From positions 45,177-109,176 of the forward strand of contig JBFLZW010000017.1 in assembly GCA_040755755.1 (NCBI GenBank): a stretch of DNA of 64,000 nucleotides, read 5' to 3'. This document shows, piece by piece, positions 27,460 through 35,423 of this stretch; position 1 is the first letter of the stretch; each line of letters opens with the position of its first letter. The notes under the pieces were generated by a model. The model made no database searches, had not been told where the DNA came from, and was given only the letters and a program-made list of their open reading frames with translations. The position numbers and the translations under genes are program-made. The DNA comes from a bacterium (GTDB taxonomy: Bacteria > SZUA-182 > DTGQ01).

Positions 27460-28530
27460 TTATACCGGAATAAAGGAAGTGTCGCCCGATAAATTCCGGA
27501 CAAAAGCAGCCAGCAGCCGGGCAGAGCTTTCCATATCCTGGAGGGACACCACCTCGACCGAAGTATGCATATACCGGCAGGGAACACTGACCAGCCCGGC
27601 TGCCACCCCGCCCCTGGACAGTTGCAGGACATTGGCATCAGTGCCGGTGGACCGGGGGGCCGCCTCTATCTGACAGGGGATATCCGCTTCTTTGGCTGAC
27701 CGGACCAGAAGGTCGAAGACTACCGGATTGATGTTAGCTCCACGGGAAATGATCGGGCCTTTGCCAAGGGAAAAATCGCCCACCTTTTTCTTCTCGATGC
27801 CCGGCTGATCAGTGGCAAACCCGACATCAACCGCAATTCCCACATCCGGCTTATGCTGATAGGCACTGGTCGTGGCACCGCGAAGGCCGACCTCTTCCTG
27901 GACCGTAGCCACGGAAATCACCTGGCCGCAAAAAGGCTTGCCCTCTTCCCTGAGCAGACGCAGAGTTTCCGCAACAACAAAGGCGCCTGCCTTGTCGTCA
28001 AGCCCCCTGGAGCAGACAAGATCGTTCTTTAACCGCTCCAGTCCCACATCTATGGTAATAGGGTCTCCGATGAGGACCGCCTCTTCAGCCTCCTTCTTAT
28101 CCTTAGCCCCGATATCGATATACAGATCAGTAATCTTGGCCACCTTTTTCCGGTCCTCATCCTCCATCAGATGGATCGGTTTCTTCCCGATGACTCCAAG
28201 GACCGACCCTCCTGAAGTATGGATGCGGACCCGGTGGCCCGGAACCAGATGGATATCGATTCCGCCGATGGCAGAAAAGAATATGAACCCCTGATCATCG
28301 ATATACTGCACCATAAAGCCGATCTCATCGCAATGCCCGCACAGCATGATGCGGGGGCCGGGAGTTTTCCCTGACAGCGTTGCCGAGGCATTGCCCATAA
28401 CATCAACAGTTACCGTATCAGCATGGGGTTGAATATATTCCCGGTATACCCGCACCGCCGGTGCCTCAAACCCCGACGGGCTTGGAGCATCGACCAGCCT
28501 TTTCAAAAAATCAAACGATTCCTGACGCAT
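27460..28530 (-). CDS. M42-family metalloaminopeptidase
   Basis: 356 residues; AGGAGG lies eight bases upstream. The dinuclear-metal ligands appear in order: His in LCGHCDEIGFMV, bridging Asp in GLDDKAGAFV, catalytic EE in ATVQEEVGLRGATTS, Asp in GIAVDVGFAT, and the final His in CRYMHTSVEVVSL. These enzymes form large tetrahedral cytoplasmic particles that trim peptides; some are annotated as cellulase M. Full length, no obvious defects. Confidence 0.92.
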   Translation of the reverse strand: MRQESFDFLKRLVDAPSPSGFEAPAVRVYREYIQPHADTVTVDVMGNASATLSGKTPGPRIMLCGHCDEIGFMVQYIDDQGFIFFSAIGGIDIHLVPGHRVRIHTSGGSVLGVIGKKPIHLMEDEDRKKVAKITDLYIDIGAKDKKEAEEAVLIGDPITIDVGLERLKNDLVCSRGLDDKAGAFVVAETLRLLREEGKPFCGQVISVATVQEEVGLRGATTSAYQHKPDVGIAVDVGFATDQPGIEKKKVGDFSLGKGPIISRGANINPVVFDLLVRSAKEADIPCQIEAAPRSTGTDANVLQLSRGGVAAGLVSVPCRYMHTSVEVVSLQDMESSARLLAAFVRNLSGDTSFIPV

Positions 28531-28753
28531 TGAGCAGTTCCTCCTTTTCGTGAGGTTATAGGTGTTTTTCCCTGTCTTTCGTGTTTTTCGCGATTATGGT
28601 TTATCAGTACCCTATAGGTGCTTTTCAGGTAAGAGAATTATGGTAACATTCTTCCGGTAATTCAGCAAGCCGGAATATCCTTCTCCACCAAGCTTTCTTG
28701 CAGCAGGCTGTGACGAGTGGGCAGAGAAGAATACTTGAGAATGTTTTTGGTAG

Positions 28754-28882
28754 AATTATGATACAAGTACACTTCCCAAAATTCCCGGATTGAGGTATAT
28801 TGTAATCAAAGGGTATCCGGTAACAGCCAGAGATATGACACAAAAAGAAAAAGATCGATATAAAAAATGGAGGTACAAATGA
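28754..28882 (-). other. Placeholder strand note: see BrnT-like remnant on plus strand
   Basis: Nothing is coded on the minus strand here. The coding remnant occupying this interval is on the plus strand and is listed next. Confidence 0.2.
28754..28882 (+). pseudogene. BrnT-like toxin, C-terminal remnant
   Basis: A start-less frame ends LRYIVIKGYPVTARDMTQKEKDRYKKWRYK, matching the C-terminus of BrnT/DUF497-type toxins (compare PISARDMTVAERRYYEQ at 12.6 kb). A TAG at 28751 cuts it off from anything upstream. Its TGA overlaps the antitoxin ATG (ATGA), preserving the original operon joint. Confidence 0.6.
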
Positions 28883-29141
28883 GGAAGCAAGAATTACCAA
28901 AAATTCAATAAGTGAGCTTGCTCATTTTTGGGATAAACACGATATTACTGACTTTGAGGATTTACGTGAAGAAGTTACCGAGCCAGTTTTCAGCAAGGGG
29001 AAGGACATTCAATTACATCTTGAAGAGGATGAAATACAATCCCTGGAAAGATCAGCACGCCGAAGGGGGTTGAAAAATACTGAATTAATACGTGAATGGA
29101 TTCTTGAAAAATTGCATGCTGCAGAGTACACGTGGCGATAA
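28879..29141 (+). pseudogene. BrnA-like antitoxin with one-base frameshift
   Basis: GGAGG is five bases before the ATG, then MRKQELPKI and a stop. One base more in the A-run near 28900 restores a complete antitoxin: SISELAHFWDKHDITDFEDL then IQLHLEEDEIQSLERSARRR and LIREWILEKL. This is a homopolymer deletion, either biological or a sequencing error. Paralogue of the intact antitoxin at 12668-12940. Confidence 0.72.
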
Positions 29142-29362
29142 ATCCGCAGCTCTACTCCCTCGCACCTCTTTGGAGGGAGAGGTCCATCCTGGAGATTGAA
29201 CCCTTAACATGAGGCAAATCATATGTGGAATATGAACGAAGTTGTCAAAATCGAGTACAAGGGTGGTTACGTCTACCATGAGGAGTGGAGGGGATGTTCC
29301 CATCAAAGATGGGGAACATCTGGACAACCAGGAAAAACTGTAACCGGGAAAAGACTGCCTCC

Positions 29363-30358
29363 ATGACTAAACTGCACAAGAACCTGTTAACGGCCTTCAA
29401 GGTCGCCTTTGCGGCCGGATTGATCGTTTATCTGATTTCAAGTGGCGGCCTGAACCTGCATTCGATGGGTAAAGTCATGGCGCATCCGGGGTGGTTTTCG
29501 CTGGTTACGCTTCTGTGGGGCCTTCTGACGGTCATCACTTCCATTCGATGGTATCTGCTTCTGCTCGCCCAGGGGGTAATGATTACTTTCTGGAAAACAC
29601 TGAGCCTGAATTTCATCGGCATGTTTTTCAATCTGTGCCTGCCGGGAGCTACCGGAGGCGATCTGGTCAAATGCTACTACCTGGCTTCCATCTATCCGGG
29701 CAAGAAAATGGAAACCATCACCACGGTCCTCATCGATCGGGTTCTGGGAGTGGCCGGGCTGGTGCTGGTGGGGGGAATATCGGTGCTTGCCCATCCGGCT
29801 ATCAGTCTGGGCGGAAACCGGATGGTCAGGACCTTCAGTTGTTCTATTCTCGCAGTCTGCATCACCACCCTTCTGGGACTGATTCTGCTGCTGAATCTGC
29901 CGGTTTCTTTTCTCGATGCCCATCTGGAAAGACATTCCCACGGACTCTTGGGGAATATGCTCATGAGGGGCTACCGGGCGATGCGGGTCTATCGGGACAA
30001 ACAATTTACCATTTACTTCTCACTCTTCCTTTCCTCTCTGGTTCATACGACCATCATTATCACCAGCCTTATCATTGGCAGGGTTATCGGTTCCCCGATG
30101 AGCTGGCGCTTCTACGGGGTTATCACGCCACTTGGTCTCATTGCCAGTGCTCTGCCCATTGCTCCGGCCGGCCTGGGAGTGGGAGAGGCAGCCTTTGAAT
30201 ACCTGTATAAACTGGTAGGCTCATCCCTGGGAGGTGAAATCATCGCCGTGATTCACCTGATAGCGATCTTCTGGGGCCTGGTTGGGCTTCCTTTTTACCT
30301 GCTGGTCAGGAAAAGTCCTCAACCTGCTTCGGCTGAGGGAACCTTTGTGGCTGAATGA
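29363..30358 (+). CDS. YbhN/AglD-type lysylphosphatidylglycerol synthase TM-region protein (UPF0104)
   Basis: 331 residues from ATG 29363; ATG 29294, with GAGGAG eight bases upstream, is a good alternative adding 23 residues. About eight TM helices, with family blocks LNFIGMFFNLCLPGATGGDLVKCYYL near the N-terminus and GVITPLGLIASALPIAPAGLGVGEAAF near the C-terminus. Members are flippase-like membrane proteins of envelope lipid or polyprenyl metabolism. The stop overlaps the region of the following HNH gene. Confidence 0.85.
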   Translation: MTKLHKNLLTAFKVAFAAGLIVYLISSGGLNLHSMGKVMAHPGWFSLVTLLWGLLTVITSIRWYLLLLAQGVMITFWKTLSLNFIGMFFNLCLPGATGGDLVKCYYLASIYPGKKMETITTVLIDRVLGVAGLVLVGGISVLAHPAISLGGNRMVRTFSCSILAVCITTLLGLILLLNLPVSFLDAHLERHSHGLLGNMLMRGYRAMRVYRDKQFTIYFSLFLSSLVHTTIIITSLIIGRVIGSPMSWRFYGVITPLGLIASALPIAPAGLGVGEAAFEYLYKLVGSSLGGEIIAVIHLIAIFWGLVGLPFYLLVRKSPQPASAEGTFVAE

Positions 30359-30390
30359 AAAGCTTTGGAGAAAAAGAGACTTATTTTATT

Positions 30391-30720
30391 ATGGAGAACG
30401 ACTGGATTCATATTGAAAAAGACCCACGGCATATAGCCAGGGAGAAAGAAAAGGCCAGAGAGCTTCGAAAATCCCAATGGTGGAAAAACAGGATAGGGGC
30501 AGGAATCTGCTACTATTGTCAAAAGCAATTTTCACCGCAGGAGCTGACCATGGATCATATTGTACCCCTGTCCCGTGGCGGCAGCAGTACCAAAGGCAAT
30601 GTTGTCCCCTGCTGTAAGAAGTGCAATGCTGAGAAAAAATATTATACCCGTGCCGAGGTAGTCATGGACAGACTCCGTGACACTTCCGGTGAACCACCTG
30701 ATCGTTCTTCTGACAGATAA
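30391..30720 (+). CDS. HNH endonuclease
   Basis: 109 residues from ATG 30391 (MENDWIHIEKD); an ATG at 30355, overlapping the previous stop, is in frame. Structural zinc pairs CYYC and CKKC flank the catalytic MDHIVPLSRGG, followed by GNVVPCCKKCNAEK, a complete HNH fold. A compact stand-alone nuclease found widely beside housekeeping genes; target unknown. Probably co-transcribed with the flippase-like gene. Confidence 0.88.
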   Translation: MENDWIHIEKDPRHIAREKEKARELRKSQWWKNRIGAGICYYCQKQFSPQELTMDHIVPLSRGGSSTKGNVVPCCKKCNAEKKYYTRAEVVMDRLRDTSGEPPDRSSDR

Positions 30721-30760
30721 TCCGCTTCACTTCACTTCACTTCACATCTCGTATGCTGAT

Positions 30761-31477
30761 TCACTTCCGGTTTGCTGCTGCCATGGTGCATTCTTGCGGT
30801 TTTCCAATATCCTGAAAGCCCAAGATTGCGTTCCCTCCATTTTTTTTCACCTGATACAGGGCCCTGTCGGCAAAATCTATGAGCTGGCCGGGGGTGAGAA
30901 CCTGATCATCCGGAAATGATGCCAGACCGAGGCTGGCGGTAATATTGGTACAGGTGCCATTATACCGGAAAGAGTAGCTGGTGATCCGTTCATAGATCTT
31001 CTGGGCAATTATGAACGCTCCCTGGTAACCGGTGTTGGGAACGAGGATGCCGAATTCGTCTCCACCATACCGGGCCACGATATCCGTCTCCCGCAAAGGA
31101 TGCCGCAGCATATAACCCAGTTTCTTGAGTACAAAATCACCAAACCGGTGGCCATAGGTATCGTTAATTGATTTAAAATGGTCTACATCGAGCATGATGC
31201 AGGTCAAGGGCTCCTGATACCTTCTGGCCCGTTTAAATTCCATATTCAATCGCTGACGAAGATGCCGATAGTTATACAAACCGGTTTGACCATCCTGGGA
31301 GCATTGTCTTTTCAATTTTTTGATAAGGGTATTCAGCTCGTTATTGACCTTCATCAATTCATTATTCAAGACAACGTAATTCAGGTACTTGATCAGCAAT
31401 TGCTGATAATCGAAAACCCGAAGGGGGAAAGTATTTTCGCCCTTTTGCTTGGTTAGCTCTATTTCCACACTACTCAT
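30761..31477 (-). CDS. Diguanylate cyclase (GGDEF)
   Basis: 238 residues. The N-terminal 75 residues are helical without a recognisable sensor domain. The GGDEF domain is complete: GLYNYRHLRQRLN, MLDVDHFKSINDTYGHRFGD (metal Asp), RYGGDEFGILVPNTG (active site intact) and ITASLGLASFP. It makes cyclic di-GMP. The RxxD inhibitory site is present only if LRHPLRETD counts (R-E-T-D). GGAG lies eight bases before the ATG. No c-di-GMP effector is recognisable nearby. Confidence 0.92.
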   Translation of the reverse strand: MSSVEIELTKQKGENTFPLRVFDYQQLLIKYLNYVVLNNELMKVNNELNTLIKKLKRQCSQDGQTGLYNYRHLRQRLNMEFKRARRYQEPLTCIMLDVDHFKSINDTYGHRFGDFVLKKLGYMLRHPLRETDIVARYGGDEFGILVPNTGYQGAFIIAQKIYERITSYSFRYNGTCTNITASLGLASFPDDQVLTPGQLIDFADRALYQVKKNGGNAILGFQDIGKPQECTMAAANRK

Positions 31478-31513
31478 TCATGAGTCTCCATACCATCGAT
31501 ATATCTTCGTCAA

Positions 31514-31924
31514 TTACTGCTTAACACGTCTCTTTTTTGGATGACATTCGTCGCACCGGGTTGGGCCCGACGGCTTTCCCTCGATCTTTAAATTGCTATG
31601 GCATCCTCTGCATATATTCATATAAGCATCCCGCAGGAGAATTCCCTCTGCCTCTTTTCCCGCATGGCAACCAATGCACTTGCCCGGCACCCTGGTTTCG
31701 TTCTGTTTCCACTCATGATGGCAGACCTTACAGGCAATGGAGAGATTCACAGCATGGCCGCTATGATCAAACTGAACCCCCTGGTAAATATCGGTAGTAT
31801 ACACTTCATTATTGATAATCATCTTGTCCGGTATACTTTGACCACTGGCTCTGTTCACCACTCCCAGGCAAATAACCACTAACCACAATATCGTCCATAA
31901 CCAATTACTTCCCCTACTACCCAT
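31514..31924 (-). CDS. Periplasmic tetrahaem cytochrome c (class III-like)
   Basis: 136 residues with a signal peptide ending about ASGQ. Four CxxCH haem sites: CKVCH, CIGCH, CRGCH and CDECH, with distal His candidates in FDHSGHA and HHEW. The spacing fits small cytochrome c3/c7-type electron carriers, as used in anaerobic respiration by Deltaproteobacteria. GAGGAG lies six bases before the ATG. 37 bp past the diguanylate cyclase gene end, same strand; possibly the first gene of a two-gene unit. Confidence 0.92.
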   Translation of the reverse strand: MGSRGSNWLWTILWLVVICLGVVNRASGQSIPDKMIINNEVYTTDIYQGVQFDHSGHAVNLSIACKVCHHEWKQNETRVPGKCIGCHAGKEAEGILLRDAYMNICRGCHSNLKIEGKPSGPTRCDECHPKKRRVKQ

Positions 31925-32405
31925 CTTTCGCTCCTCACTTCACTCTAACCCCTTTTGACCCACACAATCACAACCATAACCACCACAAACAGCTACTGCC
32001 CTTATCACTCACCCAACCTCAACCTGTCACGTGCGGCTGGCCTAAAAGTGCACGACCCTGATTTTGCTTGCTTCTCATACAAGCAAGATCAATACCAGAG
32101 AGGGTAATATCCGGTAAAGGAAGAGAATCAGGCAGATAACAACTGACTAAAGATGCAGACGATCAAAAAATGAGCCATCTGAAACCGCAGGGAGACCTGA
32201 GAGGGGTATAAAAAATATTTCTCAAGGCATAAATTTTTTCTCTGCCGATAGGATTCAGACCGTCAGGAATTTTTACCTGTTTTCCCGCTCTGCATGCTGA
32301 AGATTACGAGAAAATCGTTTTCAGTCTCGGTGAAGATCGGGTATAATAGGAATTTCGATTCGATCACTTTCTGGATCCCTGTGAGAAGATATAAGGAGAA
32401 ATTCA
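31925..32405. other. Intergenic region, no feature found
   Basis: Divergent promoter region of the cytochrome and DUF445 genes. No gene, riboswitch or strong repeat seen. Confidence 0.5.
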
Positions 32406-33011
32406 GTGTACACGACGCTCAAGATAACTTCCATTCCTTTTATCAGTGCCCTTATCGGCTGGTTTACCAACTACCTGGCTGTGCGGATGATCTTTCACCC
32501 GTATCAGCCTGTTGGTTTTGGACCTCTGAAAATACAGGGACTGGTGCCGAAACGAAGGGAGGAACTGGCCGCAAGTATTGGGAAAACGGTTTCAAACCAC
32601 CTCATATCCCATGCGGATATTGCCGAAAGCCTGAAATCGGTCCAGGTTATTGAATCCTTCAGGCAACTCATCGACCAAAAGGTGCAGGAATTGATCGACC
32701 GAAAGATCCTTTCTCTGAACCCTATGATTTCAGCCTTTATCGGCACGGAGACCAAAGCCAAAATCAGGACAGCTATCGTTTCCGAAATGATCCTCATGCT
32801 GCCGGACCTGGCCGAAAGATTTGCCGCAGGCCTGGAGGCACATCTCGACATGCAGGCGCTGGTGACAGATCGTATCAGGTCATTCGAACTGGAAAAATTA
32901 GAGCAGATTATTCTGGAAATATCTTCAAGGGAACTCAAAGCCATCGAAATCTATGGAGGAGTCCTCGGATTCATGATCGGCCTCATCCAGGTCGGCCTGA
33001 TTCTCTTGTAG
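32406..33011 (+). CDS. DUF445 membrane protein
   Basis: 201 residues from GTG, with AAGGAG seven bases upstream. The family N-terminus PFISALIGWFTNYLAVRMIFHP and the GPLKIQGLVPKRREELAASIG block are clear, as is the C-terminal TM helix (GGVLGFMIGLIQVGLILL). DUF445 (YheB/YtaF-like) proteins are conserved envelope proteins of unknown function. Shorter than the roughly 400-residue members, in line with the compact subgroup. Confidence 0.85.
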   Translation: MYTTLKITSIPFISALIGWFTNYLAVRMIFHPYQPVGFGPLKIQGLVPKRREELAASIGKTVSNHLISHADIAESLKSVQVIESFRQLIDQKVQELIDRKILSLNPMISAFIGTETKAKIRTAIVSEMILMLPDLAERFAAGLEAHLDMQALVTDRIRSFELEKLEQIILEISSRELKAIEIYGGVLGFMIGLIQVGLILL

Positions 33012-33038
33012 AACGAAAGATACACCTTCCGGATCAGG

Positions 33039-34274
33039 TCACAGGTTTTGCAGATGATGAAAATTTCGATTGATATTCTTGACTGCTACCCGTTTCTTTT
33101 GAGATAAAACATCCTGATAGAGATTGATGAGTATCTGATAGTTCTTCTCTCCACTGTATTTCTCCTCATATTCAGTCCTGGCCCCCTCCCTCATCGAGGT
33201 TAGTATATTCCGGTTTTTCCAGAGCCAGGAGACTTTTTCCCCCAGTTCCTTTGCATCACCGGGAGGGAACAGGCAGCCGCTGATTCCGTTAATTACAAAG
33301 TGCTTCATTCCTCCCAAATCGCTGGCAATTACCGGAATTCCATATGCATAAGCCCTGATGATGGTGGATGGAAAGGTCTCATGGGATTCTTTGGGAAAAA
33401 TGAGCATTAAAGCACGCGCCAGATGATAGGTACATTCAGCCTTTGACTGCCAGCCTAAAAATTCGAGATTTTTGGAACCGGAACAGGCATCCTCCACTTC
33501 CTGCTTGAGAGGACCATCGCCTAAGATTTTTAACGGGATATCGGGAACAGATGACCATGCATTCAGCAGGGTCCGGATTCCATTCTCTTCAGATAGCTTT
33601 CCAAGAAACAGGGCATAATCTTCAACCTCCTGGGCGGGGGCGGACTCGACTTCGTCGCCGGCATGAGGTTTCACAACTACCTTCTGATTGGGAAAGCCGT
33701 ATTCAATCAGCTTTTCCTTGAAGAATTCAGTTGGAACAAGGTAACAATCAACACTTCCATGACAGGCTTTTTGGTTCCAATAGTCCCGGATCATTTTTAC
33801 TACATCCGTTACCTGATTTTGATTATCCCTGCAACATTTTTGTAGACCATCACCTTTCAATAAAGATTGTTTCATACATGAAATGCACAGTTTATTTGAG
33901 TAAAAAAGGCTGGATTTAGGACACAGCACTTCGTACCGATACAAACTCTGGATAACAGGGATACCCAACTTCTGACAGGTATTGGAGAACTGAGGAAGGC
34001 CCGTTAATGCCATATTATAGACATGTACCACATTGGGTCGATGCTTTTGGATCATCTGGATAATCGGAGAAGACTGATCTCTCCAGTGGGGTGAACCATG
34101 ATGATGGACAGTGTGCGAAGCCGTATATCTACTGGCGTTAATAGCCTTTTTATTCTCCTGCCCAAGGTAAATTATCCGGTGGCCATTCTTTTTGAGCAGC
34201 CGCTTATCTGCTTCAGCAACCCAATCCTTTCCGCCCTGGGATTGAACATCATGACAAACTTGCAAGATCTTCAT
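33039..34274 (-). CDS. GT4-family glycosyltransferase
   Basis: 411 residues from ATG 34274 (MKILQVCHDV), with GGAGAG nine bases upstream. GT-B fold: N-lobe ILQVCHDVQSQGGKDWVAE, linker, C-lobe with ALFLGKLSEENGIRTLL, PLKILGDGPLKQEVEDA and the sugar-nucleotide site FPKESHETFPSTIIRAYAYG followed by PVIASDLGG. A Cys-rich patch in the N-lobe (CISCMKQSLLKGDGLQKCC) is unusual for GT4 and may bind zinc. Likely adds sugar to an envelope glycan. Confidence 0.88.
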   Translation of the reverse strand: MKILQVCHDVQSQGGKDWVAEADKRLLKKNGHRIIYLGQENKKAINASRYTASHTVHHHGSPHWRDQSSPIIQMIQKHRPNVVHVYNMALTGLPQFSNTCQKLGIPVIQSLYRYEVLCPKSSLFYSNKLCISCMKQSLLKGDGLQKCCRDNQNQVTDVVKMIRDYWNQKACHGSVDCYLVPTEFFKEKLIEYGFPNQKVVVKPHAGDEVESAPAQEVEDYALFLGKLSEENGIRTLLNAWSSVPDIPLKILGDGPLKQEVEDACSGSKNLEFLGWQSKAECTYHLARALMLIFPKESHETFPSTIIRAYAYGIPVIASDLGGMKHFVINGISGCLFPPGDAKELGEKVSWLWKNRNILTSMREGARTEYEEKYSGEKNYQILINLYQDVLSQKKRVAVKNINRNFHHLQNL

Positions 34275-34448
34275 AATTTTAGACTCTCCGGTAATATTTT
34301 CCACATTACAACCAAGTCAAAAGCACTGGCAGCCAATCACTGAATCTGTGGAAACTTTCTGGTTTCTGGTTGCGTGTAGGCATCTATAGCTAATATAAAA
34401 GTTAGATACATAATTTATGTAGATACATCGGTGGGATAACTTAAAATA

Positions 34449-34595
34449 AGCTACGAAAAATTTCCGGCTTTGGCGGATTTTATGGTGGACCTGGTAAGGC
34501 AATGTCCTGGAGAATATTACCAGACTACCGGTGAAGGATTTGTGGGAAGGGAATATACTGCTGCGGCCGATTCTGAGCCTGGCATTGAAGAGTAG
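34449..34595 (+). pseudogene. C-terminal fragment of an unknown protein
   Basis: A 48-codon, start-less frame with coding-like composition (FPALADFMVDLVRQCPGE and GREYTAAADSEPGIEE) ends in TAG. No family recognised. The rest of 34275-34687 shows only the hairpin below. Confidence 0.3.
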
Positions 34596-34606
34596 CGCAT
34601 AAACTG

Positions 34607-34645
34607 CAAATCCCTCTCCGCTTTCCCGTGGTGGAGAGGGATTTG
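34607..34645. terminator. 13-bp perfect hairpin after the 34.7 kb gene
   Basis: CAAATCCCTCTCC and its exact reverse complement flank a 13-base loop. It lies 40 bp past the stop of the minus-strand Pro-rich gene. No T-run; it belongs to the CCCTCTCC palindrome group. Confidence 0.5.
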
Positions 34646-34687
34646 CCCTGACGTTTGAATTCTAACCAGTGAAAACGTCACTTCCTA

Positions 34688-35227
34688 TTAAATAAATGGC
34701 AGCAAGACACTTAACCCTGGAATAGTTGCAGTTGCGGCTGGAAGAGTAGGCACAATGGCAGTTGTGGATATCGTTTGGGTCTGAGTCCAGGGAGGGCCGG
34801 TCGGAACCGACAAAAGTGCAGGCAGAAGCGTGGCAATAGCAGTAGGAGTTGTAGTCGGAGCAGGGACCACCGCCGTTGGTACTGTTGGTACTACCGGAAC
34901 CGCTGTGGCGATAGGCACGGCGCTCACATTAACCACTGACAGAGCAGGATTAAAGATGATGGTAATCGTCGCCGCTGCATTTCTCACCGGCTGCGGGATA
35001 CCCATTGGAGCAAGGAGAGGCCGCGGGGCAGCAGTGAGCAGAGGCGGCATCCCTAACGGCAGGGTTGCAAAAGGTGCAGGTGCATACAGGGGACTAATCG
35101 GCGGAACGTAGAAAAAAGGAGCCCGAGACCCAAGAGCCCCTGGATATGCCAGCATTTGAGCCGATCCGGGACTAAACGAGAATGCTACGATTATTGCTAT
35201 GAAGAGTAATGAGACCCACTTTCTCAT
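34688..35227 (-). CDS. Exported Pro/Ala/Thr-rich protein, Pro-rich family
   Basis: 179 residues, AAAGGAGG before the ATG. Signal peptide ends PGSAQ. The first mature segment is Pro/Tyr/Ala-rich (FFYVPPISPLYAPAPF). Then PVRNAAATITIIFNPALSVVNVSA matches the R-x-AxATIII motif of the 40.9-43.4 kb paralogues, followed by a Thr/Pro/Val/Ala repeat and a hydrophobic end (GLSVLLPFI). Separated from the main cluster by the phosphatase-TPR gene. Function unknown; predicted extracellular or envelope-bound. Confidence 0.82.
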   Translation of the reverse strand: MRKWVSLLFIAIIVAFSFSPGSAQMLAYPGALGSRAPFFYVPPISPLYAPAPFATLPLGMPPLLTAAPRPLLAPMGIPQPVRNAAATITIIFNPALSVVNVSAVPIATAVPVVPTVPTAVVPAPTTTPTAIATLLPALLSVPTGPPWTQTQTISTTAIVPTLPAATATIPGLSVLLPFI

Positions 35228-35423
35228 CGTTTTTCCCTCCTTTGGTGTATTATGATGTATTCCTGGGTTGTCACTAATCCTGTTTTCATAACTGGATGGT
35301 ACCGGCTATTCGAGTAGATAAAATACAATTTTTCGGGGATATGCTCTTGCTTATGGTTAAAACTAATTTACTTCTTAATATTCACCTCCTGTTGCAAAAA
35401 GTAACATGTATAACCAGAGAATC

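Noticed and set aside
28754-28882. A minus-strand gene in the BrnT-remnant interval
   Set aside because: A minus-strand frame exists at 28625-28900 but has no domain and is antisense to the toxin-antitoxin remnant; the placeholder entry in the feature list carries no coding claim.
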